NCBI RefSeq assembly: GCF_026213295.1
Contig: NC_079427.1
Location: 27,731,746 to 27,795,745, forward strand
DNA length: 64,000 bases
Reading direction: 5' to 3'
DNA from: Gadus chalcogrammus
Taxonomy: Eukaryota; Chordata; Actinopteri; Gadiformes; Gadidae
Position numbers and translations under genes: made by a program. Positions 1 through 11,111 of this stretch are shown here, piece after piece (within the stretch, counting starts at the first letter, position 1; each line of letters begins with the position of its first letter). The notes below the pieces were generated by a model that worked only from the letters and a program-made list of their open reading frames with translations, was not told the origin of the DNA and ran no database searches.

Positions 1-36
1 TCGGGATATCATATTTTTCCCATATCGTGCAGCCCT
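1..36. mobile_element. Terminal fragment of a hAT-type MITE
   Basis: The first bases read as the end of a repeat whose inverted terminus resembles AGGGCTGCACGATAT, a terminus familiar from fish hAT MITEs. The other end lies outside the window, so neither length nor target duplication can be tested. Bases 37-194 hold AT-rich intronic sequence with nothing recognisable. Confidence 0.4.
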
Positions 37-475
37 ATGTTATGATATGAAAAATATCCGTCTCATAAAATATTTTTCATATCATACTATCATTATCATT
101 TTTTTATATTTTGTTCATGTAAAAACGTGTGTGTGTAACATGCTCGGACACACAAGCTGGTAGACTTCATTTACTACATGTACCTGACATGTACATGTAG
201 AGCAGGGCTATTCAATTGGCGGCCCCCGGGCCAGACCCGGCCCGTGAAGGAATATTTACTGGCCCTTTTAGTGGAAACAAATGCCATTTCTCTCATTAGA
301 TGGCACATTTCACCATTTCACTGCATGCCAGTTAACACTAACAGTCAGCCTATGTTAAGGATTTTCTTTGAAAAGACTGTTGGACTTAGAGTAATCTATT
401 ACTATGTATTTGTATAAGCTGTTGCACTCTTAAGTAAATCTATTACTATGTGTTTTGATAAGCTGTTAATACTAC

Positions 476-597
476 CTGTATTTTGATAAGCTGTTGCACT
501 CTTAGTATACCTAGGCCTATCTGTATTTTGATAAGCTGTTGCACTCTTAGTATACCTAGGCCTACCTGTATTTTGATAAGCTGTTGCACTCTTAGGC
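476..597. repeat. 45-bp tandem repeat
   Basis: Copies starting at 476, 521 and 566 share the core CTGTATTTTGATAAGCTGTT followed by GCACTCTTAG, giving a period of 45 bp and nearly three copies. It lies inside the hAT element 203-3078. Confidence 0.85.
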
Positions 598-920
598 CCA
601 ATCCCGTCTCTTTCCCGTTTCTTTGCTCACTGTCTCAACCCTACATCTCAACCCTAACCCTAACTCTTACCCTCATAGCTCATGCTCATTGCTACCCCTA
701 ACCAATCCCCTGTCAAATGGGACAACCCTACCCTGTGACGTCATCATTTCTCCACAATGTGTGCCTTGAAAATGGCGACATGCTAGAGCCAGATGCGGAT
801 GCTGAACTAGAAATGCTTGACCCCCAACCTCCCCGTGGCCCCCTAGCAGATAACCAGACCCCTGGTAATGTTACAAGAGACAGACTGGCTGCCATTGTCT
901 CGGGCAACGAGCAAGACCCA

Positions 921-2087
921 GGGGTTTTTCTAGAAAAAAAAAGTAGCAGGGAGCAGACCCCTGCGCAAAGCCGAGGGAGCAACGCGGCCGAGGCGGGGGA
1001 TGGTGTGGAAGGGGGGTCTCCCCCTTCCACGGCGCGAAGCCTTTGAAAAAATAATGATTAAATGGTACATTCTGAGGCTATCTTAGAGAGAAATTCTAGC
1101 TCTTGTGGTCATCCTGAAAAACTAAAATACTATCAACTTTTGGTAGACTTGTACAACTTTACCCTGTAAATAAACACGACAAATTTCAAAAATATTGGCT
1201 AAACTTTTATTAAGTAGGACAAATCACAACAGAATCCGTCTGTTCCTGAGACTGCCCCAACGGCTCACTGCCTTGTCAAAATCAAATTGATCAATTGCAG
1301 GCCCCTCAATACTGATCCTGAGGAGGTGGTTCAGGGTAGCGTTAGTCATGGTAGACCTCCTGTGCCATGCCTCTATGGAACAAGTTTTGGGGCTCTAGAG
1401 TCAATAATGGCGACGCTATAGAAATGTTACTATTGTTGTCGTTTTCAGTTTTGCACTTTGCAGACGGTCCCTAAACTCGCGGCTGAAAGCCGACTGCTCG
1501 TAGAAGCCAATGCAATTCAGTTTTGCACTTTGCAGACGGTCCCTAAGTTCGCGGCTGAAAGCCGACTGCTCGTAGAAGGCAATGCAATTCACCGTTCGCT
1601 AAAGACGGCTCGTTTGGATGAAAACTATGTTGTAGCTGGTTCTCTGGGTTACTACACTTTTATTGGGCTAATTCGGCCGTGCAGCTGCCATTTAGTTCCC
1701 AGCTACGGGTTCCCTGGTAACAGGGAACCCTGTTCGACTGTTCGACTGTTCGTTTTGCTCTCGCAAAACTCTTGATCAAAACTATTTCTGTCGTTCATTG
1801 AAACCGCTTTGTGCCGTTAGCATGTCGACTCGGTCTGGGAAACTCCAATTCGGATCGGAATATTTTTGGAGTAATTATAAGTTATTTGAGGATCAGACAC
1901 ATTGTCAGGTGGTGGTGTTGGGATATTTTCGCGGAGAAAAGATCGTTTTGAGAAATAGTGTATGTTGTACAGCAGCATGTAAGTACAGATCCAAGTCTGA
2001 CAGGTTCAGTCGGCATTTTGGTAGGATGGCGCACGCCGGGAGTATCGGGGCGCAGCGCCCCTGTTCCCTTGTTTAGAAAAAACCCTG
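921..2087. mobile_element. Nested hAT-type element, 1.2 kb
   Basis: The segment starts (CA)GGGGTTTTTCTAGA and ends TTTAGAAAAAACCCTG. It is flanked by AGACCCA at 914-920 and 2088-2094. The inverted copy of the host repeat near 23890 has the uninterrupted site with a single AGACCCATTG, which acts as an empty-site control. The exact first base is ambiguous because the terminus overlaps the duplication. It contains a 72-bp tandem duplication. Confidence 0.75.
1446..1589. repeat. 72-bp tandem duplication
   Basis: Two adjacent copies start at 1446 and 1518, each with CAGTTTTGCACTTTGCAGAC and ending in CAATGCAATT. They differ at only a few positions. Confidence 0.85.
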
Positions 2088-3163
2088 AGACCCATTGTAA
2101 AGATGTTTAACCTGAAATGGTATTTATATTTTGTAATTGGCATGTTTAAATAAAGGATTTTTTAAAGGTGGTATTGGATAATAATCGGTTAAGAACAAGA
2201 ACACTTTAGAAGAAACACTTTATTTAAATAAGAAACACTGAACCACACATCTAAAAATACACACACGCATCTAAAAATACACACACACGCACACCTAAAA
2301 ATACACACACACACACACACACTCTCTCAGCTTTTGAGAGAATGGTGGAGAATCACATCTTCTCCACCATTCCGCCAACTTTGCCTCGCTCTCCTCATGC
2401 CTCGCCTGCTCCCTGGCACTCTCCTCTTGGAAGGGGTGTCTGGGGTGGTGGAAGAGGTGCCTGGGGTGGAGGAGCATGAGGGAGAGGTGGGAGGGCTGGT
2501 GGCAATGGACTCAACGATGTCCTGAAAGAAAATGAATAAGAAGGAATTAGGAATTATATGCCAGAACTGGGTGATATGGCCATATGTTATGTACAATATA
2601 GTACTGCCAAAAAATACATTGATTAACCATGTAATATTACTAATATAATATAATATATTAGTATATATAATATTACTTATAGAATATTACTAATATAATA
2701 TAATATATTAGTATAAAGCTTATTTTTTAACCTGGAGTCAGTAGAACATGGAAGATCTGGATATCATACGACATTAGCCCTGCAGCCGCCCGACCCCGGT
2801 CGACGGCCGGGCTGCGGAGCCCGTATTGAACTGATAAGATTGTTAAACACTAACAGGCAGCCTATGACGTAAATCAAATAGGGATTGTTTTTTGATAGGC
2901 TGTTGAACTCTTTTTGATAAAATAAAGAAAATATATGCACTCTTATGTCATTGTAGTGTTTTACAGTATCTGTAGCTATTGATGTGATGCTCATCAATTT
3001 TAGGCATTTTTCTCTGCCCCCTCATTTTGGATAATTTCCACCAACTGGCCCCCATTCAAAACGAATTGAATAGCCCTGATGTAGAGTGTCCGTCGCTGCT
3101 GTAAAGGAAAATAAAAACATTACTAGAGTGTAAAAGAGTGTATATATGTTGTGTATCTTGCAG

Positions 3164-6100
3164 AAGGAGTTGTGTAACATGATCCTGGACTGCTGCGCCC
3201 AGCAGAGAACATACGAGAAGTTTTTTGGTCTGCTGGCCGGGGTGAGTGTTCATATGAGTGTGTGTTAAAGCTGACATATTATGAATTTTTTTCAACAAGT
3301 AAACAGTATAGGAGTTTCAGAAAACATGTTTTTGGAGCTGTTTGCTGGGAATAGCTTTTAGGAAAAGTTCTCGCCTACCGCTATTCCCCTCTGTTTCAGT
3401 CCCTTTCCGAATGTGTTATTTCTGGTGTCTGTAGCTTTAAATGCTAATGAGCTGCTGCCCATTGCATACAAATGTCATGTCAGCTGTCAGAATGAACCGC
3501 AGCATGATTGTTGCTGTTTTCGGCGGTGGAGCTCCGGCGGCCGAGCAAGACAAATGGCTATCTGACAATAGCCGCGTTTACATGGACACATCTGATCCGC
3601 ATATAAAATGATCATATATACGGCTCATTCGGAATACAATTATCTGTTCGGCATAGAATTCTATGCCGAAGAGTCCGTTTTAATCGACATGTATACACTT
3701 ATTCCGAATAGATTGGGTTTTAACTTGGAGCAGCTGCAGTAGTTCGCAATTGGTCCACTGAGCTCAGTCTGTACTTTTATGCACGCCGAACTTGACCGCT
3801 GTCAAGGAAAGTGGATTTATTGCCTGATTCACGTCTTTGTTACCACTACGTAAGTAGTCCGGTAAGCGTATCCGGTTGCTAAGCGACGGGACATGGGTGT
3901 TTATTAATGACGTTTTTGCGTATCGTAGTGCCCGCACGCGGCCGAGATAACTGTAAATGAGTAGGCTACTACTAGTACTTTTGCAGGCTGAATGTTAAAA
4001 TACTTCTTGACTTAGAGAGATGGCAGCTGCAGTAGTGTACAATGCCAAATAGTGATAAGACATCCATTATGTCGCCGTCGGTCCAGAGATGTGTCAGGTG
4101 TGCGCGAGAGACATAACGGACACTTTTGTTACTGCCATGTATACAGTACATTCGGATCACATTTTAGGAACAGATCTTTTCCGCATAGAAATCTATGCGG
4201 ATCAGATGTGCCATGTAAACGCGGCTACTGAGACATCTATTTTTGTACGGAATCTCCCTGCTTCTGAAATGCGCGAACATATCGGCCAAGCACTCGTCCG
4301 CTGGTCCAAAAGATTTTCATCTATCACCGGGGCTATATGCACAATTATATTTTTAAATACTCAGACGACTGCAATTCTTGCCCTACTTAATAGATCAGAT
4401 GACCTGATTAGCTTTCACTCAGAAGTGAAGCAGTTTATTGAGTGGTGTGATGTCAATCATCTGATTTTAAATGTAAAAAAGACTGTAGTTGTTCGCCAGT
4501 CATCATACATAACCAGGCAATCACACAAGTACAGTCCTACAAATACCTTGGCAGCACTTTAACATGGAACAATCAGGTCGATTGGATATGCTCCCGACTA
4601 GCGTATGTGCTTTTTGCGCAGACTGCGCCTATATGATGTAGAGCAGAGGATTATGCTCATGTTTTACCAGGCTGCCCTAGAGAGAATCCTCAGATACGGC
4701 CTGGTTTGGCAATCTCCCTGTTAGGGCCCGACCGATTCATCGGCCTGCTGATTTAATCGGCCGATTATAGCTTTTTTGAAAATAATCATCTGCCAAAAAG
4801 ACGCCGATTACAACTGATTATTTTATTTTTTTTAGAAATGTTATTGTGCTTAGTATCCTGCAGATTGCGCTCCTACTCGCCTTGCTAACTAACAACTTTA
4901 GCTGGAGTAAAAAAGAGGAGATTGAATTTTACCGTACAACATGAAAGCACGCTCACTCAGGCAGCTGCGCGCTCACCTCACCAATGTACACAAGACGCGT
5001 AGTTTGAGCATGTTGTGCCTGTTTTTCTTTAGGTCCCAGGGAATGTTAATTTGTTATACTGTAGACTCTAACGGTGAGACCATACTGCTCAGCACGCACG
5101 TGTTAGTCACTGCTCACGAGCGCAGCACATTGGGAGTTAGTTATTTATTTTACATTTTACATTACACTAAATCTTGACTGTAAATGTATTCTAAAAAACT
5201 CAAAGGTTCTGCATTCAATTCACATATTCGTCAAAAGTGTTTAAAGTTTAAACACTTTTTAGGCTTTTTTTATAGGCTTTTTTTTGTTTTGTTTTTTATC
5301 GGCCGATTAAATCGTAATCGTAATTTTTCTCTGAAAATAATCGGCATCGGCACTCAAAAATCAATATCGGTTGGGCCCTACTCCCTGTGGCTCTAAGAAC
5401 AAAGCTAGCGCACGGTGCGTAGTGCTGGACCTTTCGCTGGCATGGTGGAAGACGTAGGCGACATGCATTTTTTTCTTTATAGATTTAATAGGCCTTCTCG
5501 ATAAATGGTAAGCAAAGCAAGGAACGTTACCACTAGCATACTTTGTAACATTCAGAAGCGGCCGTCTTCTTCAGATTACAATAGTTTGCGCGCTTGCAGG
5601 TGTGGTGGTGAAATGCAAGCGATACAAAGTTGTGGCTTTTCATGATTAGGCCTCCACGTTACTGGGCTGTTTATAGGATATATATATATCCCACTAATTT
5701 GAACCATGGTTTTGTCGCATTATTGACATATTGACGGCAACTGCGTAAAATAGGCAACCAGATATTCGAATAGTTCGAATTCGTGATTTTTTTCCAAACG
5801 AACATTCGAATGTCATTTTTGAGCAATTTTGACAGCCCTAGTTCTTTTACACCAATAGGACACACCAACAGTGTTTTTCTTCCTCGGGTTTATTCAAAAT
5901 TTCCAACCCCCTTTTTTACTTTGTGATAACTGGAAATAGGCCTGCTCTATACTATTGAAGCTTTCAGGTTGCAGTGAAGATCTGCCGTAAACCAGTCAAA
6001 CTCGGACCGATGAGTGGACTCCAAGCATAGTACTCGTATTCCAGTATTTGCTATTGTAGTACTGCCTTTTCTATGTTTAAATATGATTACCAAGTGTTGA

Positions 6101-8892
6101 CAAAAAGGTGATTCTGCAGCCTGGGTCAAGACCCTTTTAGAGGGAGTAGTGAATCCGTTTCTCTTTTAAACGTGTTTACGTAATCTTAAACGTTTGTGTG
6201 TGTGTGTAGAGGTTCTGTGTGTTGAAGAAGGACTACATGGAGGCATTTGAGGGGATCTTCAATGAGCAGTACGAGACCATCCACCGTCTGGAAACCAATA
6301 AGCTACGCAACGTAGCACGGCTCTTCGCTCACCTGCTCTATACAGACTCTGTTCCCTGGAGCGTATGTACACAAACACACTGAGTCAGTCATATTTGTCT
6401 ACTATAATATCGTATGTTTCTCTAGTATAATATAGTGTGTCTCTAGTATAATATATTGTCTCTAGTATAATAGGAACATGCTCTCTCTCTCAGGGGTTGG
6501 AGTGTATCTGTGTCTGTAGTATAATAGGTACATGCTCTCTTTCCCAGGTGATGGAGTGTATCAAGGTGAGTGAGGACACCACCACCTCGTCCAGTCGTAT
6601 CTTCGTGAAGATCCTCTTCCAGGAGCTGTGTGCCTACATGGGCCTGCCCCGCCTCAACCAGCGCCTCAAAGACATGTACGACCTCAATACTCCTATGTTA
6701 TCAATACACAAAACCAGAATCAAACAGATAAACGTATCGGCATCAATGTTATTAGAGTTTGTTTGAAATTTTAATTTATAAGGCTGGAATCATGTATGCG
6801 CTGCAAATCAATACAATCAGCCCATACGTATTAACCTGGGGTATGTTATTTACCAGATAGAGGGATTTTTAGGAGTTAGATACCACATCCGCATCTAAAG
6901 TACTTCAGATGTGTGCAGGATGTGCATTGTCTAAAGTGTATGTTTGTGTGCATAGTTCTCTGCAGGTGTTCTTTGAGGGTCTGTTTCCTCGTGATAACCC
7001 CCGCAACACACGCTTTGCCATCAACTTCTTCACCTCCATAGGCCTGGGAGGCCTAACGTAATACACCCTACTCTACATACACACCTAGCACCTTTAGCAA
7101 TAGCTCGTTAGCATGGGACACTCATTGTGTGTCTGTATGTGTGTGTGTATAGGGATGAGTTGCGGGACCATCTGAAGAACGCTCCTAAGATTATCATGAC
7201 TCAGAAGCAGGAAGTAGAATCTTCTGACTCCTCGGACGACTCGTCCAGCCAATCGGATTCCGACTCCAGCCAATCAGACTCCTCCAGCGACTCATCCAGC
7301 AGCACCAGCAGCTCTAGCTCAGGTAAATATCTATATAAATGACTGGTTGTAATGGACACTATGGGGATTTGTCTCTGGACCGATAGCTATGGTAACCATG
7401 GTGATATTGTCTCTAGACCAGTAACTAGAGACTCCGTCCTTCGGAGGCGACGTAAACCCAAAGTCCTGACTCGCTGTGGTCATAAAAGATCCCAGGACAA
7501 TCGCAAAGAGAAGGGGTTACCCCGGTGTCCTGGCCCAACCAGGCTTATTCAATCTGGCCCCCCTAATAATCCTCCTGTACAATGGTTGACTCATTAATTC
7601 CCTCACTCTCCACCTCAAGCTGGTGTGTGGTGAGCGTTCTGGAGCATGTTGGCTGCCGTGCTTCACCCAAGTGGGTGCTACACACTGGTGGTGGTGAGTT
7701 AGGTCCCCCCCTTCACTTTAAGCGTCTTTGAGTCATTGAAAAGCGCTATATAAATATAATGAATTATTATTATTATTATTATTATTAACTACTGTAAGCA
7801 TGGAAGTCTCTCTAAAATGGTTGCTATGGTGAAGTCCTTTTGCTAGACCATGGTTTCTCAACGGGGGCGGTACCACCCCCTGGGGGGCATTCGCACAACC
7901 TAAGGGGGCGCTGGGAACGTGATTCAAATTTTTGGTGGGGATTTAAACTTTCATTGTTTTTTGAAAAAATAGGCTACATTAAATAAATAGCCTATTTTCA
8001 TTTATTGGTTTCTAACCCCTTTATCGTCTCAGCTACTTTTTACTGTCTATGCTAGACTCTAGACATGTTGCTCTGTTTGTCTATACAGATTTTTTTGGTT
8101 ACGATGTTGATTTTGTCTCTAGAATGGTTGTTATGGTAACCATGGATATGTCTCTAGACCCGTTTCTATGGTAACTAGGGTGATGCACTGTCTCTAGACA
8201 GACTGGTTGCTGTTTCACTGAAGTGACTCTAGACAAGTTGCTGCTGTAACTATGGTGACGTTGTGTTTCTAGACTCGGACTCCAAGAAGAAGAAGAAAGA
8301 CAAGACAAGCTCCTCCCGCAAAAAAGCCTCCAAAAAAGCGTCCAATAAGGAACCAAAACAGAAGAAAGCGGTCAATAAGAAAGCGAGTGCCGCCAGCAGC
8401 AGTGACGAGGAGGAGGAGGAGGCAGCTTGGGGGATGAGCCGTCGCAGGGTCTCACCACCCGCACACATGAAGCAGCGTGCACGTGAGCTGGAGGAGCGGG
8501 AGCGTGCACGTGACAGAGGGGAGGCGATGCCAGTGGTTGGGCGAGGCCGACAGGGACCGGGAGAGGGAGAAAGATGGAGGCAGAGAGAGAATGATGGAGA
8601 GAGGGCAGCCGAGGGGAGCAAGGGGGGAGAGAGGGGTCTGGAGGGGGAGAGGAGAGGGAGGAAGGAGAGGGAGAGGAGTGTGGAGGGAGCGAGGGAGAGG
8701 AGGAAGGAGGGAGAGAGGAGTATGGAGGGAGGCAGTGAGAGGAGGAAGGAGAGAGAGAGGAGCGTGGAGGGGGAGAGGAGAGGGAGGAAGGAGAGAGAGA
8801 GAAGTGCGGAGGGGGAGAGGAGAGGGAGAGACGAGCAGGAGAAGAATAAAGAGAACAGAGACAGAAACCGCCACAGAGAGGACAGGAGGTAA
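3164..8892 (+). CDS. cwc22: CWC22 spliceosome-associated protein, 3' part (six exons)
   Basis: Recognised as CWC22 (nucampholin), the spliceosomal MIF4G/MA3 protein that recruits eIF4A3 for exon-junction-complex assembly. Exons with AG/GT borders: 3164-3241 ([10 protein letters not shown]), 6210-6362 ([19 protein letters not shown]), 6548 to about 6685 ([19 protein letters not shown]), 6966-7057 ([20 protein letters not shown]), 7153-7322 ([12 protein letters not shown] then a Ser/Asp-rich run) and 8273-8892, ending in a stop. Phases match between exons 1-2, 2-3, 4-5 and 5-6. The exon at 6548 has no phase-0 donor where expected, and the residues the family has before FFEGL are missing, so its 3' border is unclear. 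The last exon encodes a Lys/Arg/Glu-rich tail with degenerate ER-rich repeats. Earlier exons lie left of the window. ATTAAA at 8956 may be the poly(A) signal. Confidence 0.9.
3569..4227. mobile_element. TIR element, 659 bp (MITE)
   Basis: Begins TAGCCGCGTTTACATGG and ends CCATGTAAACGCGGCTA, an inverted repeat that extends inward imperfectly (CATCTGATCCGCAT and its complement). No clear target duplication beyond a possible TA. It contains short internal palindromes such as GCATAGAATTCTATGC. The superfamily is uncertain. It sits in a CWC22 intron. Confidence 0.7.
4350..4713 (+). pseudogene. LINE reverse transcriptase remnant
   Basis: A decayed frame encodes SDDTAILALL, then [17 protein letters not shown], then [11 protein letters not shown]. 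These are the catalytic-domain and thumb signatures of fish LINE reverse transcriptases (the Y/F-x-DD box reads SDD here). The coding-like signal moves between frames after 4540. The homology resumes at 5389 beyond a hAT MITE that splits it. It is a short, dead fragment. Confidence 0.65.
4722..5380. mobile_element. hAT MITE, 659 bp
   Basis: Starts TAGGGCCCGACCGAT, ends ATCGGTTGGGCCCTA, and is flanked by the perfect 8-bp repeat CTCCCTGT (4714-4721 and 5381-5388). The subterminal ATCGGCCGATTAAATC motif is also inverted. It is inserted in the LINE remnant. The 236-bp ORF within is not convincing as a gene. Confidence 0.88.
5750..5842. mobile_element. hAT MITE end fragment
   Basis: The stretch ending GAGCAATTTTGACAGCCCTAG, with repeated ATTCGAAT-type motifs just inside, looks like the terminal part of a fish hAT MITE. 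The matching opposite end was not found. Confidence 0.4.
7420..7790 (+). mobile_element. SINE or LINE-derived 3' tail
   Basis: The sequence ends AAAAGCGCTATATAAATATAATG followed by (ATT)n, and has GTGGGTGCTACACACTGGTG upstream. This is the conserved tail found on many fish SINEs and their partner LINEs. A terminal triplet-repeat tail fits retroposition. The 5' head is not clear; it may begin near 7420. It lies in the last CWC22 intron. Confidence 0.6.
7855..7925. repeat. Short hAT-like terminus
   Basis: GGTTTCTCAACGGGGGCGGTACC resembles the terminal region of non-autonomous hAT elements. No partner end or target duplication was found. The rest of 7926-8272 is intron with several copies of a short TCTCTAGA-type motif. 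Confidence 0.3.
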
Positions 8893-8960
8893 ATACCCTA
8901 ACCTTTGACCCCAGACTGCCATCCCTTTGTATTCGTTATGATCACATGTATTATTATTAA

Positions 8961-9889
8961 AGATAACTCACTGTCTGTACTGCGGCCTTGTTTACACACA
9001 CGCTACACAACCAGGGGTGTTTTTACTGTGCGTTGACACCAAAAGCGAATTGAGCTAGCAAATCACCGGAAGTCATTCACTTTCTATGGGCAAGAGCGAC
9101 CAAAGCGACACAAGCGTCCAACGCTACCAGGGGCAAAAGGTGAGCGACCAGAGCGACCAAAAAAAGTTGACGGCTGAACTTTATGCAAATTACTATGACG
9201 CGTTTCAGCGGCCACACACTGACCACCAATCGTAATGTAGACGCTCTTCGCTTGCGTGGATCCCAGGGAACACCGAACACCGGCACTTTGGTTCCTACCT
9301 ACTGTTTTGGTTCCTACTGACCGTACAAAATGTCGACGGAAAAATGAATCGCGGCTGTAAATGGGCACCAGGTGTTGTACGATCCGAGCCTTTTTTATTT
9401 CAGAGATCGCAACAAAAAGGCTCTGGCCTGGGCGCCGCGCGTGATTGGTTGGTCTGTATGCGAGTTAATGAAACTTTTGAGATTATTGTAAAATAGGCGC
9501 GATACATACCTGCTAACCGAGATCCTATCATACTAATCTTCCTTGCTCTGAATGGGACGATATCTTTTTAAAATATCGAAAATATATACGTTGTGCAAAG
9601 GAATAATGCACGCATAATAATGCAAATGAATAATGCACGGAACAAACGTGTCACTTCAATGCAGTTTAAGAGGATAGACAGCTGACAAATGACAATTTTA
9701 TCCAAAGCGACTTGCAATAAGTACATTTGTCATAAGAAGTTAAACGATATATCGCTGTCAGTGACAGTGATAATGACAGCTGTCTTTTCTGTTTTGTGTT
9801 CAATAGTTAGTGCAACTTCCATTGTGATTTTGATAAAAAGTGATGACAAGCGGGAGGATTTATAGAAAATATTTGCCATCTAGATCGTT
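8961..9889. other. Intergenic DNA downstream of CWC22
   Basis: No gene seen. From about 9013, CAGGGGTGTTTTTACTGTGC resembles a hAT terminus, followed by imperfect copies of AGCGACCA/AGCGACAC between 9090 and 9160. No closing end was identified. Confidence 0.4.
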
Positions 9890-10106
9890 ACTAAAAGTGT
9901 ACGTACGCCCAAAAGCCAAGTTTTGCGTGCGCCAAAAAATATTCAGACTTATAGAACCCTACAAGTGTGCGCAGCTGAATCAGCTTCACGTTCCGCCCTG
10001 TACACGCCGCTTTTTAACCATAAATGGTCAATGCAAATGACCTCATGAATGCGATCTGCATATAAAACATGCGTATTACGGTGTGTGTTATGTCTTGTCA
10101 GAAACA

Positions 10107-10361
10107 ATGGCAGAAGGACTGAGAAAAGCAAAAAAGCGAAATTTCACGGAGGTTGAAGTGGAGACACTTGTGGGTGAGGTGGAGGCCCGAAAAGTGGTTT
10201 TGTTCGGCGGTCACGGGATTGGGATCGCCAACAGCAATAAGCAGAGTGAGTGGCAACATGTTGCTGCAGCAGTGAACTCTGTCAGTAGCACGGAGCGCAC
10301 AGTCCCAGAATTAAAAAATAAGGTGTCTGACATAAAGGTAGATATTTTTATGTACCAATAA
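10107..10361 (+). pseudogene. Myb/SANT-like ORF of a Harbinger-type element
   Basis: The reading frame from the ATG at 10107 (MAEGLRKAKKRNFTEVEVE) continues with an array like the Myb/SANT accessory protein of PIF/Harbinger elements: KKRNFTE near the start and a later ELKNKVSDIK helix. It stops at 10361, short of a full protein. About 40-300 bp downstream is unrelated low-grade ORF sequence. A related frame lies at 11398. It probably belongs to a decayed element spanning roughly 9890-11119, whose right end carries GCGTACGCAACGG like its neighbour. Confidence 0.5.
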
Positions 10362-11111
10362 ATCGTTCTGGTCCCTAAAGACCCTCTCCCTCCGAATCCT
10401 GCCATTTGCATGGTCCGCCAGAAGTGCCATATGGTGCAGCATTACCACGGCGCTCACCTCTGTATTTATAGGGTTACGGTAATAAGACTGACCGAGAACA
10501 CCTTGGATAATCAGTTTGTAATCACCCACGTAAAATGTTCTTGAACATAACCCCTTTTTAATGCCCGATTTGTCATGAAAAGCATCAAGAGTAAAGGACA
10601 ACGATTGTGATGAGTGTGGCTTGGTTTTCCACACTTGGGATTTAATTGACATTTGATTGTGTTTACAGTGTCACATAAAAATATGTTATTGAGACTTGTT
10701 GGACAGATGCTTTATTCCATGCAGTCGCGCCGTCAGTGGACAGTATGGAGTGACGGGATTAATTATAGAGAATTTCTTTTCATTTCTATTCTAAGGAGAT
10801 GTTTCTGGAGTTATAACTGAGAAATAACGCAGTTGACTTAAATTATTCTGATTACATAGATTTGACGCATGATACGGGTTGAAATTAAATTTATGAAGGG
10901 CGATGATAAAACATACTTCAGTTCACCACACCATCTGTGTCGCCAATTCTCCTTTTCCTCCAAACCATGCGTACGCATGGGTCAGAGTTTGCTTAGGGCT
11001 GCGCACATCCTCCCGTCAAGTTTTTTTTTTTATAGATCACAACCTTGGCGTGGAAAGTCACGTACGCCAATTTCAGCCCCGTTTTGTGCGTACGCAACGG
11101 TTATAAATGAG

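Larger units (their letters stand above)
594..2840 (+). repeat. Interspersed repeat family, copy 1 (interrupted)
   Basis: Blocks at 594-920 and 2088-2840 recur in inverted orientation at 22720-24130. Both copies carry a short ORF rich in Ser, Thr and Pro whose C-terminal part shares the motif SPSCSSTPGTSS (2327-2596 minus strand here; 23300-23614 plus strand in the other copy). Copy 1 has an extra 1.2 kb hAT at 921-2087 that copy 2 lacks. The family is not identified; the ORF could be a transposon accessory protein. Confidence 0.6.
203..3078. mobile_element. hAT-type element, 2.9 kb, composite
   Basis: The unit begins CAGGGCTATTCAAT and ends ATTGAATAGCCCTG, a perfect 14-bp terminal inverted repeat. 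It is flanked by the 8-bp direct repeat ATGTAGAG at 195-202 and 3079-3086. An 8-bp duplication plus a CAG start is the hAT signature. No transposase is visible inside, so it is non-autonomous. It contains a 45-bp tandem repeat, another repeat family (594-2840) and a further nested hAT (921-2087). It lies in an intron of the CWC22 gene, ending 85 bp before an exon. Confidence 0.85.

Noticed and set aside
717..1046. 109-codon ORF as a host gene
   Set aside because: It crosses the border of the nested hAT at 921, so the frame is a chance fusion.
8452..8922. Long minus-strand ORF rich in Leu, Pro and Ser
   Set aside because: It is the antisense shadow of the purine-rich repeat in the last CWC22 exon.
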